Shown in pieces: positions 7,981 to 15,632 of a stretch of DNA of 64,000 nucleotides. Numbering within the stretch: the first letter of the stretch is position 1; the number at the start of each line of letters is the position of its first letter. The position numbers and the translations under genes were made by a program. The notes beneath the pieces are model-generated. The model had not been told where the DNA came from. It was given only the letters and a program-made list of their open reading frames with translations, and searched no databases. This stretch comes from Methylobacterium aquaticum (GTDB lineage: Bacteria > Pseudomonadota > Alphaproteobacteria > Rhizobiales > Beijerinckiaceae), in NCBI RefSeq assembly GCF_016804325.1, contig NZ_CP043627.1, positions 4,709,001-4,773,000 of the forward strand. Direction: 5' to 3'.

Positions 7981-10023
7981 ATGGGGAGTGAAGCGATCGC
8001 GATCCGCACGGACGACGACGATGCGGCCTCCGCGCTTCACGATGCCTGGTCACGCCTCGTCTGGAACGCGACCGATCCGGCCCTCTGCCTTCTCGATCCT
8101 CACGGGCGGGTCGTCGCCTGGAACCCCGGCGCCGAGCACCTGACCGGTTACCTGGCCGCCGAGGTGGTCGGCCGCACCTTCGCGTATGGCGAGGCGCCCG
8201 AAGATTCCGCCGCGGCGCTCGCGGCGGTCCGGGAAGCCGGGCGGCACGAGACGGAAGGGTGGTGGCCGCGGCGTGACGGCAGCCGGTTCCGGGCCAGCAC
8301 GGTCATCACGGCGATCCACGACGGCGACAGGCTCGCCGGCTTTGCCCAGACCATCCGCGACGCGACACCGCGCGGGGAGGAGGGCGGCCAGTTCGAGGCG
8401 GTGGCGCTGATCCTCGACCTCGCCCTCTCGACCATGTCGCAGGGCCTCTGTCTGTTCGATGCCGACGGCCAGGTGCGGCTCCTCAACCAGCGCTTCTTCG
8501 CGATGTTCGCCGCGGCCGGCGGGCGCGACCTCGTCGGGATGCCGGTCGCGGCCCTGTGGGCCCTCGCCTTCGCGGAGCCGGATGCCGGGGAGGGGGCGGG
8601 CGCCGCCCTCCTCGCCGGGCACGAGGCCGGGCTCGCCCGCGGCGAGGCGGTCGTGGTGCCGACGCCGGACGGCCGCGCCATCGCCGTCGTGCGCCGGGGC
8701 GTCCCGGGCGGGGCCTTCGTCGTCACCTTCGAGGACGTGACCCGCCAGCGCGAGGCCGAGCTGGAGATCATCCGGCTCGCCCACCACGACGCCCTCACGG
8801 GTCTGGCCAACCGCACGATGCTGTGGCGGCGCCTGCGCGAGAGCGCCGAGGGCGGACGGCTGCCCGCCGGCACCGCCTTGCTGTTCCTCGACCTCGACGG
8901 CTTCAAGGCCGTCAACGACGATCTCGGGCATCAGGCGGGCGACGCGCTGCTGCAGCAGGTCGCCGACCGCCTGCGCCGGGTCCTGCCGCCAACCGGGCTC
9001 GCCGCCCGGTTCGGCGGCGACGAATTCGCCCTGCTGCTCCCGGGCGTGGCCGGCGACCTCGCCGTCTCCCTCGCCGAGGGCCTGCTGATCGAGCTCGCCC
9101 GGCCCTACGCGATCGAGGGCCAGCGGCCGCGCCACGTCACCGCCAGCATCGGCATCGCCTTTTCGGAGGAGACGACCTCCCCCGACGCCATGCTGCACCA
9201 GGCCGATTGCGCGCTCTACGCCGCCAAGGGCGCCGGCAAGGCCGCCTGGCGCCCGTTCACGCCGGAACTGCAGATCGAGCGCAGCGACGAGGAGCGCCTG
9301 GAGCAGGACCTGCGGCACGCCATCGCGGCCGGCCAGCTCGGCGTCGCCTACCAGCCGCTCATCGGCCTCTCGCACGGCGCGGTCACCGCCCGGGAGGCGC
9401 TCCTGCGCTGGACCCATCCGGGCCGCGGGTCGATCCCGCCGCGGAAATTCATTCCGCTCGCCGAGAAGTCGGACCTGATCCGGGTGCTCGGCCTGTGGAT
9501 CCTCGACCGGGCCTGCCGCGATGCCGCCGCCTGGCCCGACCAGGCCCGGATCTGCGTCAACGTCTCGGTGCGCCAGCTCGGGGATGGCAGCCTGCCGCGG
9601 GCGGTGCAGGAGATCCTGAAGCAGACCGGCCTTACCCCCCGGCGCCTCGAGCTCGAGATCACCGAGACGGTGCTGACCAACTCCACCGAGGGCATCGTCG
9701 ACGACCTGCAGCTCCTGCACGCCATGGGCGTGCGGATCTCGCTCGACGATTTCGGCGTCGGGTTCTCGTCCCTCGGGCGCCTGCGCGCCTTCCCGTTCGA
9801 CCGGATCAAGCTCGACGCCTCGTTCGTGCGCGACGCCGTCGAGCGGCCGGATTGCCGGGCGATCGTCGGCGTGGTGGCCGAGCTCGGCCGGCGCCTCGGC
9901 ATCGAGACGGTGGCGGAGGGCGTCGAGACGCCGGCCCAGCTCGCGGTGGTGCACGAGGAGGGTTTCACGGAGGGGCAGGGCTACCTGTTCGGCCGCGCCG
10001 TCCTGACAGCCCCGGCGGCGTGA
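7981..10023 (+). CDS. PAS-PAS-GGDEF-EAL cyclic-di-GMP turnover protein
   Basis: A protein of 680 residues: a PAS sensor (about 20-125), a second PAS (about 145-255), a GGDEF diguanylate cyclase domain (about 265-420) and an EAL phosphodiesterase domain (about 440-675). Catalytic signatures look intact on both sides: [10 protein letters not shown] near 344, REALLRW near 470, plus [18 protein letters not shown] and TVAEGVET in the EAL part. It could make and break c-di-GMP, with PAS input setting the balance. No transmembrane segment is seen, so it is probably cytosolic. The start ATG 7981 is a choice; the given sequence leaves it in frame with guaA. Confidence 0.85.
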   Translation: MGSEAIAIRTDDDDAASALHDAWSRLVWNATDPALCLLDPHGRVVAWNPGAEHLTGYLAAEVVGRTFAYGEAPEDSAAALAAVREAGRHETEGWWPRRDGSRFRASTVITAIHDGDRLAGFAQTIRDATPRGEEGGQFEAVALILDLALSTMSQGLCLFDADGQVRLLNQRFFAMFAAAGGRDLVGMPVAALWALAFAEPDAGEGAGAALLAGHEAGLARGEAVVVPTPDGRAIAVVRRGVPGGAFVVTFEDVTRQREAELEIIRLAHHDALTGLANRTMLWRRLRESAEGGRLPAGTALLFLDLDGFKAVNDDLGHQAGDALLQQVADRLRRVLPPTGLAARFGGDEFALLLPGVAGDLAVSLAEGLLIELARPYAIEGQRPRHVTASIGIAFSEETTSPDAMLHQADCALYAAKGAGKAAWRPFTPELQIERSDEERLEQDLRHAIAAGQLGVAYQPLIGLSHGAVTAREALLRWTHPGRGSIPPRKFIPLAEKSDLIRVLGLWILDRACRDAAAWPDQARICVNVSVRQLGDGSLPRAVQEILKQTGLTPRRLELEITETVLTNSTEGIVDDLQLLHAMGVRISLDDFGVGFSSLGRLRAFPFDRIKLDASFVRDAVERPDCRAIVGVVAELGRRLGIETVAEGVETPAQLAVVHEEGFTEGQGYLFGRAVLTAPAA

Positions 10024-10034
10024 GCCGCCGGGGC
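10009..10034. terminator. Hairpin with the stop codon in its loop
   Basis: GCCCCGGCGGC pairs perfectly with GCCGCCGGGGC (11 bp) around a GTGA loop. The last three loop bases are the UGA stop codon of the c-di-GMP gene. It lies between convergent genes and probably terminates transcription from at least the plus strand (followed by TTGG). Confidence 0.65.
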
Positions 10035-10061
10035 TTGGTGTGGGTCAGGCCCGGCTGTCGC

Positions 10062-11081
10062 TCAGGAGATCGGGCCGGTGTGCTTCTCGAGGAGCGCCCA
10101 GGCGTCGTCGCCGAACTTGCCCTTCCACTCCTTGTAGAAGCCGGCCGATTGCAGCTTGGCCTGGAACGCCTTGGTGTCGACGTCCTGGATGGTCAGGCCG
10201 CGGGCCTTCAGGTCCTGCTCGGTCGTGCCGGCGCGCTGGGCCATGTCGGCGCGCTGCGCCACGGCCTGGGTGTTGAAGTGCTTGGCGATCACGGTCTTCA
10301 CGTCCTGCGGCAGGCCGCGCCAGACCTTGCCGTTCGACAGGAGCCAGAAGCCGTCCCACATGTGGTTGGTCTTCGAGAGGTACTTCTGCACCTCGTAGAG
10401 CTTGGCGTTGTCGATCAGGGTCAGCGGGTTTTCCTGGCCCTCGGCGATCTTGGTCTGGAGCGCCGAGTACACTTCCGCGAAGTTGATCGTCATCGGGGCG
10501 GCGTCGAAGGCCTTGAACATCGAGGTCCACATCGGGCTCGGCGGGACCCGGATCTTGAAGCCCTTGAAGTCCTCCGGCTTCAGGATCGGCCGGGTCGACG
10601 AGGTGGTCTGGCGGAAGCCGTTCTCCCAGATACGGTCGAAGGCGTAGAGGCCCGACTTCTCGATCTGCGCCCGCACATGGGCGCCGAAATCGCCGTCCAT
10701 CGCCGGCCACAGCTTGTCGTAGGACGACCAGGCGAAGCCGACGCCGCTGATCGAGGCCGCCGGCACCAGGGTGGCGAGGATCAGCGGCGAGAGGGTGAAG
10801 AATTCCAGCGCGCCGGAGCGCAGCTGGCTCAGCATGTCGGTGTCGCCGCCGAGCTGGTTGTTGGGAAACAGCTTGATGTCGACCTTGCCGCCGGTCTCCT
10901 CGCGGATCCCGTCCGCGGCCTTGGTCATGAAGACCGTGAGGGGGTGGCTGATCGGGGTGTTGTTGGCGGCCTTCAGGCTGAACTCGGCCGCATGCGCCCG
11001 GGTGATGCGCAACACCGCCGGTCCCGCGACGGCGCCGGCGACGGCGAGATGGAGCGCGCGGCGGCGCGTGAGCGTGGTCAT
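10062..11081 (-). CDS. TRAP transporter substrate-binding protein, DctP family
   Basis: A 339-residue periplasmic binding protein. The N-terminus MTTLTRRRALHLAVAGAVAG carries consecutive arginines, a hydrophobic core and an AHA cleavage region, so it is exported, possibly by Tat. The mature part has the DctP fold signatures: NNTPISHP near the start, FPNNQLGGDTDM, and the helix-hinge segment GFKIRVPPSPM with the anion-binding Arg. It would deliver an organic acid to a TRAP permease, but no dctQ or dctM genes are adjacent, so its permease lies elsewhere. The start at 11081 follows a purine-rich stretch and gives a clean signal peptide. Confidence 0.88.
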   Translation of the reverse strand: MTTLTRRRALHLAVAGAVAGPAVLRITRAHAAEFSLKAANNTPISHPLTVFMTKAADGIREETGGKVDIKLFPNNQLGGDTDMLSQLRSGALEFFTLSPLILATLVPAASISGVGFAWSSYDKLWPAMDGDFGAHVRAQIEKSGLYAFDRIWENGFRQTTSSTRPILKPEDFKGFKIRVPPSPMWTSMFKAFDAAPMTINFAEVYSALQTKIAEGQENPLTLIDNAKLYEVQKYLSKTNHMWDGFWLLSNGKVWRGLPQDVKTVIAKHFNTQAVAQRADMAQRAGTTEQDLKARGLTIQDVDTKAFQAKLQSAGFYKEWKGKFGDDAWALLEKHTGPIS

Positions 11082-11154
11082 GGCATCCTCCCTGGAAGAC
11101 CCGACGAATCCGGGTCGATGGTTGTCCCGCATCTCGGGTGCGGGTCCGTCGTGG

Positions 11155-11273
11155 CTTAAAGCACGTTTTTTCCGCTCCGGCATCCGCCCCGCGGCCCCCG
11201 CCGCGCCGTTTCCGTCGCGACGATCGGGCCGCCCCGGCAAGTCGCCGTTACGCGCGCGCCGAAATGCTCTAAG
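11155..11273. repeat. Possible degenerate CTTARAGCA-ended intergenic repeat
   Basis: The ends CTTAAAGCA and TGCTCTAAG are near-inverted copies and resemble the ends of the element at 25945-26050. The interior is very GC-rich and shows no clear match, so this may be a decayed or hybrid copy. It fills the gap between the divergent TRAP and acyltransferase genes and may contain their promoters. Confidence 0.35.
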
Positions 11274-11357
11274 GAGGGCGCCTCCGCATCACGCGGGCGG
11301 CCCGCGATCCCCTTCCGGACGCGGCGCCGGCCCGGAAGGCTCGCTGTTCCACCCATC

Positions 11358-12088
11358 ATGCCGCTCGTCCGCTCGATCCTGTTCACCGTCGCGTTCTATC
11401 TCGCCACCGCCGGGATCATGATCCTCGGCCTGCCGACCATGGTCAGCCGGCGCAGCGTGGTCTGGCTCGCCCAGACCTGGGGCCGGACCATCCTGAAGCT
11501 CCTGCACCTGATCGTCGGCCTGCGGGTCGAGTTCCGCGGGCTGGAGCATCTGCCGGCCGGGGGCGTGCTGGTCGCCGCCAAGCACCAATCGGCGCTGGAG
11601 ACCCTGGCCCTCGTCACGGTGCTCGACGACTTCACCTACATCCTCAAGCGCGAGCTGATGTGGCTGCCGCTGTTCGGCTGGTACCTCGCCCGCAGCGAGA
11701 TGGTGGCGATCGACCGCTCGAAGGGCTCCCGCGCCCTGGCGCTGATGAACGAGGAGGCCGCCGCCGCCATGGCCGATGGCCGCCGCCTGATCATCTTTCC
11801 CGAGGGCACGCGCCGTGCGGTGGGCGCCCCCCGGCCTACAAGTACGGCGTCGTCCACATGTACGACCGCCTCGGCGTGCCGTGCCTGCCGGTCGCCCTCA
11901 ATACCGGGGTGTTCTGGGGCCGCCGCCGCCTGACCTACCGGCCCGGTACGGCGGTGATCGAGTTCCTTCCGGTGATTCCGCCGGGCCTTTCGCGGGACGC
12001 GTTCCATGCCGAGTTGCAGCAGCGGATCGAGACCGCCTCGGATGCCCTGGTGCGCGAGGCGGACGGCACAGGCGCGGCGCGGGCGTAG
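11358..12088 (+). CDS. 1-acyl-sn-glycerol-3-phosphate acyltransferase, frameshifted
   Basis: PlsC-type acyltransferases convert lysophosphatidic acid to phosphatidic acid at the inner membrane. The N-terminal half (hydrophobic segment about 8-28, acyltransferase block I KHQSALET near 75, and FPEGTRR near 148) is in the first frame. The C-terminal half (KYGVVHMYDRLGVPCLPVAL onward) is one frame off. The C run at 11827-11832 has six bases; a seventh joins both parts into about 243 residues ending at 12088. Block I reads HX4E rather than the textbook HX4D. The gene is otherwise complete, so a sequencing deletion is the likeliest cause. Confidence 0.8.
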
Positions 12089-12136
12089 GGGGGTGATGCT
12101 CCTCCGGTCGACGACGACGTCCGGCTTCCTGCCCCG

Positions 12137-12279
12137 CCCTCGACCTCGTCCTGAGGTATCGGTCCATCGGGGATGGATTGACCTCGACGGAGGGCTCCAG
12201 GGATCACGGAGCTTGCTGGAGGTCTCCTTCGAGGTCGGCCGATCTTCGATCGGCTAACACCTCAGGATGAGGCCGAGGG
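12137..12279. repeat. Intergenic palindromic repeat, family A copy 2
   Basis: A 143-bp palindrome related to 1216-1343. The outer arms are CCCTCGACCTCGTCCTGAGGT and, inverted, ACCTCAGGATGAGGCCGAGGG; internal motifs GACCTCGACGGAGGGCTCCAG and its partial inverse are shared with copy 1. It lies directly after plsC and could act as its terminator. The rest of 12089-12454 shows no convincing gene. Confidence 0.75.
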
Positions 12280-12454
12280 TGGGAAGGACGTCGGAAAAAT
12301 CCGTCCTGTCCCTCGAAATCCGACTGTTTCGATCCGGATCCGAACGCTGCGCAAGCACAGCCTTGGAGCCGTCGGTGGTCGAACATGAACTCTTCGTAAT
12401 CTTGAAACGATGTCCCCGCCTCGTGCATTTCATGGGCCTCACCAACAGGAGGCC

Positions 12455-12793
12455 ATGATGCGTTGGACGATGGCTGCAGGCGCTGCGATCCTGTCTCTCG
12501 GCGCCCTCGCCGGCACGGCGACGACCGCGGAAGCGCGGGACGGCTGCGGTCCCGGATTCCACCGGAACTGGCGCGGCTGGTGCCGCCCGAACGCCTGGGG
12601 ACCCCGGGTCTATTACGCCCCCGTCGTCGGCTACCGCACGGTCGTCGTCGGCCCGCGCTGGGGCTACGGCTGGCGTCGCGCCGGCTGGCACCGGCCCTGG
12701 GGCTATGGCGGCGGCTGGCGCCGGGTCGGATGGGGCGGCGGCTGGGGCCACCACCACGGGTGGGGCCATCACGGCTGGCATCACCGCTGGTAA
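12455..12793 (+). CDS. Small secreted Gly/His/Trp-rich protein (GCG-type)
   Basis: A 112-residue exported protein preceded by a strong Shine-Dalgarno (CAGGAGGCC) just before ATG 12455; a second ATG follows directly. The signal peptide (residues 4-25, ending AEA) leads to GCGPGFHRNWRGWCRPN, a motif with paired Cys seen in many small Methylobacterium secreted proteins. A tail of GW, GWRR and HHGWGHHGWHHRW repeats follows. The His-rich tail could bind metal, but that is inference. No function is known. It is probably monocistronic. Confidence 0.75.
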   Translation: MMRWTMAAGAAILSLGALAGTATTAEARDGCGPGFHRNWRGWCRPNAWGPRVYYAPVVGYRTVVVGPRWGYGWRRAGWHRPWGYGGGWRRVGWGGGWGHHHGWGHHGWHHRW

Positions 12794-12949
12794 CCGGGCG
12801 CGCGGCGGCCTTGGCGGCCGCCGCGCCACCCTGCCCGGAGCGTCGGATCGACCCCGGCTCTTGAACCTCGCGCACACCCTCGCCAGATCGTCTTCATACC
12901 GATCGTTCGCGCTTGACGGACGTCCGGGATCGGAACTAGGCTGGAACAA

Positions 12950-13378
12950 ATGGCGAACAAACGAGCCCTGTCCTGGTCGGTGGCGATGCGGGACATCCAG
13001 AACGACCGCGCGAGGAGAATGGACGTGCGTGAGGAGCGCCTGAGAACGGCCTCGAGCCTGCGCGGCACCCCGGCCCTGCCGCTGAGTGCCTGGCGCGGCC
13101 AGTCCGGCCGCCGCTACGTGGTGGGGATCCACGCCCTCGACGACGATCCGGCGGAGGTCGGCGAGGCGGTGGTGATCGCGGTGCGCCGCGGCGGCGACGG
13201 CACCGCCGAGCTGGTGGCGGTGGCCGCCGCCGGCGAGAGCCCGCGCGAGCGACTCGCCCGCGGCTGGCTCACCCGCGCCCGGGCCCGTGGCGCGACCGAG
13301 ATGCATGTCCACCGCTTGGCCGAGGACGCCGCGGCGCGCCGCGCCGTGGTGGCGGATCTCGGCGGCGTGTCGGCGTGA
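12950..13378 (+). CDS. Hypothetical protein
   Basis: An ORF of 142 residues with protein-like codon usage and the compact middle section SAWRGQSGRRYVVGIHAL (about residues 46-63), followed by an acidic/Ala-rich alpha-beta region. I recognise no family. The start is uncertain: ATG 12950 is the longest; an ATG at 13019 after GAGGAGA would remove 23 residues. Its TGA stop (13376-13378) is the left target-site duplication of the 123-bp element that follows, so the element inserted exactly in the stop codon without altering the protein. Confidence 0.6.
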   Translation: MANKRALSWSVAMRDIQNDRARRMDVREERLRTASSLRGTPALPLSAWRGQSGRRYVVGIHALDDDPAEVGEAVVIAVRRGGDGTAELVAVAAAGESPRERLARGWLTRARARGATEMHVHRLAEDAAARRAVVADLGGVSA

Positions 13379-13501
13379 TACCAACGGTCGTTGGAAACGA
13401 CCTTTGGTTCCGTTCTCGAATTTTCGTCGAGCCTCTGGCTTGGCATAGACAATTCGAGATGGCTCAAGGGCCCGATGCGTCGGCATCTTGGGCCATTGGT
13501 A
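13379..13501 (+). mobile_element. 123-bp MITE-like element, copy 1
   Basis: A non-autonomous element with inverted ends TACCAACGG and CCATTGGTA, flanked by a TGA duplication (13376-13378 and 13502-13504). Copies of identical length are at 26926-27048 and 53576-53698, differing at about six positions. Internal hairpins: GGTCGTT-GGA-AACGACC; CTCGAATTTTC with (GA)CAATTCGAG enclosing GAGCC/GGCTT; and GATGC-GTCG-GCATC. Base composition is much less GC-rich than the surroundings. There is no transposase nearby. TNA duplications are typical of the IS1031 group of the IS5 family, so a full-length relative may mobilise it (inference). Confidence 0.85.
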
Positions 13502-13511
13502 TGAGGCGTCG

Positions 13512-14477
13512 TCAGTAGATCGGGCCGGACGACCAGGTCGGGCTCGAGAGCGGCAGCGGCTCCGGAAGGGCCCGCGGCTCGGCGATCATCGCCGGCCGCG
13601 CCGGCGGCGGGACGTAGGCGTGGACCGGCGCAGGGGAGGGCGAGCGGGCGACCTTGGTCGCGGTCTCCCGGGCGCTCGTCGGCGACAGGCCGTAGGGATC
13701 GTCCTGCTCGACGTCGATCGGCGCCGGCTCGGGGGCCGGCTGCCAGGCCGGCGGCTTCCTGCGGATCGGCGAGAGCGGCGTACCGGGGGGCGGCAGGCGC
13801 GATTCGTACTTGATCAGCGGCTTGCAGATCCGGCGCAGGCCCCGGGGATCGTGCCGTGCCAGATCGAGATGCAGGTGGTCGTAATGGTAGACGTTCGACC
13901 CCGGCGCCAGCACGGTCGTGAAGTGGTTGCACGCCCCCAGGAACACCTCGCGCAAGAAGCCCTGCTCGGCTTCCGTGCCGCGCCAGCCGCCCTTCACCGT
14001 CACCACGTAGCCGTCGGCGAAGCGGAAGGACATCACGTCGACGGCGTTGCCGAAGGAATGCTCCGAGAGCTTGGCGCCGACCTGGTTGTTGCGGCCGCGG
14101 CAGGAATACGAGCCGGAATTCATCTCGACCACCGGCTGGCCGAAATAGATCTCGGCCGCCGGCTGCACCGTGCCGGCGAGCCAGGCCTCGACCTCCGGGA
14201 TGATCGGGCAGGCCAGCGTCATGCGCTGCTTGAGCGCCACCGTCCCGCCGGCGAGCCGCGTGACCCGGAACGGATGCACCATCCCGCACACGCCCGGCCC
14301 GTCGATCTCCTTGACGGGCTGGATGTCCTCGCTCGGACGAACGAGTTTCTGGGCGAGGCAGACCTCTTCGGCCTGATTCCGCCACGGTTCGCGCTGCTCA
14401 AACCGGTTGAGCGCGCATCCGGTAAGCCCCAGGCCGAAAAGCGTGAAGGCTGAGAACGCTACGATGCCACGACGCAT
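13512..14477 (-). CDS. Extensin-family lipoprotein
   Basis: A protein of 321 residues from ATG 14477. A lipoprotein signal peptide ends in LTGC with the lipidated Cys near residue 21. The bacterial extensin-like C-terminal domain follows: GPGVCGMVHPFRV, MTLACPIIPEVEAW, and SEHSFGNAVDVMSF with the conserved His and Asp, then YHYDHLHLDLA. The fold resembles metal-dependent D,D-peptidases, so a cell-wall role in the periplasm is plausible but unproven. The C-terminal quarter is Pro-rich and disordered. An upstream GTG (14495) is possible but gives a worse signal peptide. Confidence 0.85.
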   Translation of the reverse strand: MRRGIVAFSAFTLFGLGLTGCALNRFEQREPWRNQAEEVCLAQKLVRPSEDIQPVKEIDGPGVCGMVHPFRVTRLAGGTVALKQRMTLACPIIPEVEAWLAGTVQPAAEIYFGQPVVEMNSGSYSCRGRNNQVGAKLSEHSFGNAVDVMSFRFADGYVVTVKGGWRGTEAEQGFLREVFLGACNHFTTVLAPGSNVYHYDHLHLDLARHDPRGLRRICKPLIKYESRLPPPGTPLSPIRRKPPAWQPAPEPAPIDVEQDDPYGLSPTSARETATKVARSPSPAPVHAYVPPPARPAMIAEPRALPEPLPLSSPTWSSGPIY

Positions 14478-14584
14478 GATGCGGACAATGCGCACGATGC
14501 CGTAAACACGCCGTCAACCTCGGCCGTTAGCTTCTGGCCCAGGATGGGTCGGTCCGCACACGCGAACCACATTCTCCGTGGGAC

Positions 14585-14602
14585 GGTTCGCTCACGCGAA
14601 CC
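14585..14602 (-). terminator. Hairpin with the stop codon in its loop, end of the EamA gene
   Basis: On the minus strand GGTTCGC pairs with GCGAACC around a GTGA loop whose TGA (14594-14592) is the stop of the transporter gene. A second GCGAACC/GGTTCGC pairing with upstream sequence at 14564-14570 is also possible. It has the same loop design as the hairpin at 10009-10034. Confidence 0.5.
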
Positions 14603-15451
14603 TTTTGGCTCCCGCCACGCACAGGACCACCAGCCCGGTCACGGCGATCATCGCCGGGGCGACCGGCTCGCCGAGGAGCAGGCCCGCCAGCGCCAGGCCG
14701 AGGAAGGGCTGGAGCAGCTGCAACTGGCCCACCCCGGCGATGCCGCCCGCGCCAAGCCGCGATACCAGAACACGAAGCCGACCAGCATGCTGAACACCGA
14801 GACGTAGGCGAGGCCGGCCCAAGCCGGCCCGCCGACCTGCGCCACCCCCGCCGGCCGGGTCGCGAGGGCCAGGACCAGCATCGCCGGCAGGGACAGGACC
14901 AGCGCCCAGGAGATCACCTGCCAGCCGCCCAGCCGGCGCGACAGGGCCGCGCCTTCCGCGTAGCCGAGCCCGCAGAGCAGGATGGCGGCGAGCATCAGGA
15001 GGTCGCCGGTAAACGACCCCGCGCCGCCCTGGACGAGGGCGAAGCCCGCCACCGCGGCGCTGCCGACCAGCGAGAACAGCCAGAATGCCGGCCGCGGCCG
15101 CTCGCCCCCGCGCAGGACGCCGAACAGGGCGGTGGCGAGCGGCAGGAGGCCGATGAACACGATCGAATGGGCCGAGGTGACGTGCTGGAGCGCCAGCGCC
15201 GTCAGGAGCGGGAAGCCCAGCACCACGCCGAAGGCCACGATGGCGAGCGACAGGAGGTCCGACCGCGCCGGCCGCGCCTGCCGCAAACCCCACAGCAGCG
15301 CCGCCCCGAGGAGGGCCGCGATCACCGCCCGGGCCGAGGTGAGGAAGAGCGGCGAGAAGCCCCCCACCGCCACCCGCGTCGCCGGCAGCGAGCCGCTGAA
15401 GATGACCACCCCGAGGAGCCCGCTGCCCCACCCATCCGCCGACCGTTGCAT
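14592..15451 (-). CDS. EamA-family (DMT) exporter, frameshifted near its 3' end
   Basis: An inner-membrane drug/metabolite transporter with ten predicted helices in two EamA repeats, about 286 residues when repaired. From ATG 15451 the first frame covers about eight helices as far as FVFWYRGLA. The last two (GVGQLQLLQPFLGLALAGLL and PAMIAVTGLVVLCV) are one frame off and end at TGA 14592. Adding one base to the CCC run at 14746-14748 (minus strand GGG) restores it. It diverges from the MocR-type regulator gene across about 175 bases, a common arrangement in which the regulator controls an amino-acid or amine exporter. Confidence 0.8.
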
Positions 15452-15604
15452 CGCTCACGTCTCTTTCACCGGTGAGACCGGATGAGGCGCGGGATCCCTC
15501 CTCCCCGGGTGGGAGAGGGGAGACCCACGCCTCATTCTGTCTCCGAATCTGTCCACGACCGGCGACAGGAATACGGCTCCCGGTCTATCTGCCGAAGGCA
15601 CGGT

Positions 15605-15632
15605 CCCATACGGTTGCGCCGAACTGTATGGG
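15605..15632. promoter_or_regulatory. Candidate operator of the MocR-type regulator
   Basis: A dyad, CCCATACGGTT then six bases then GAACTGTATGGG, with half-sites matching at ten of eleven positions. It lies between the divergent exporter and regulator genes and overlaps the ATG at 15628, suggesting autoregulation or that translation starts further downstream (15646 or 15664). A second small palindrome, TGGGTGCCTGCACCCA, overlaps its right end. Confidence 0.5.
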
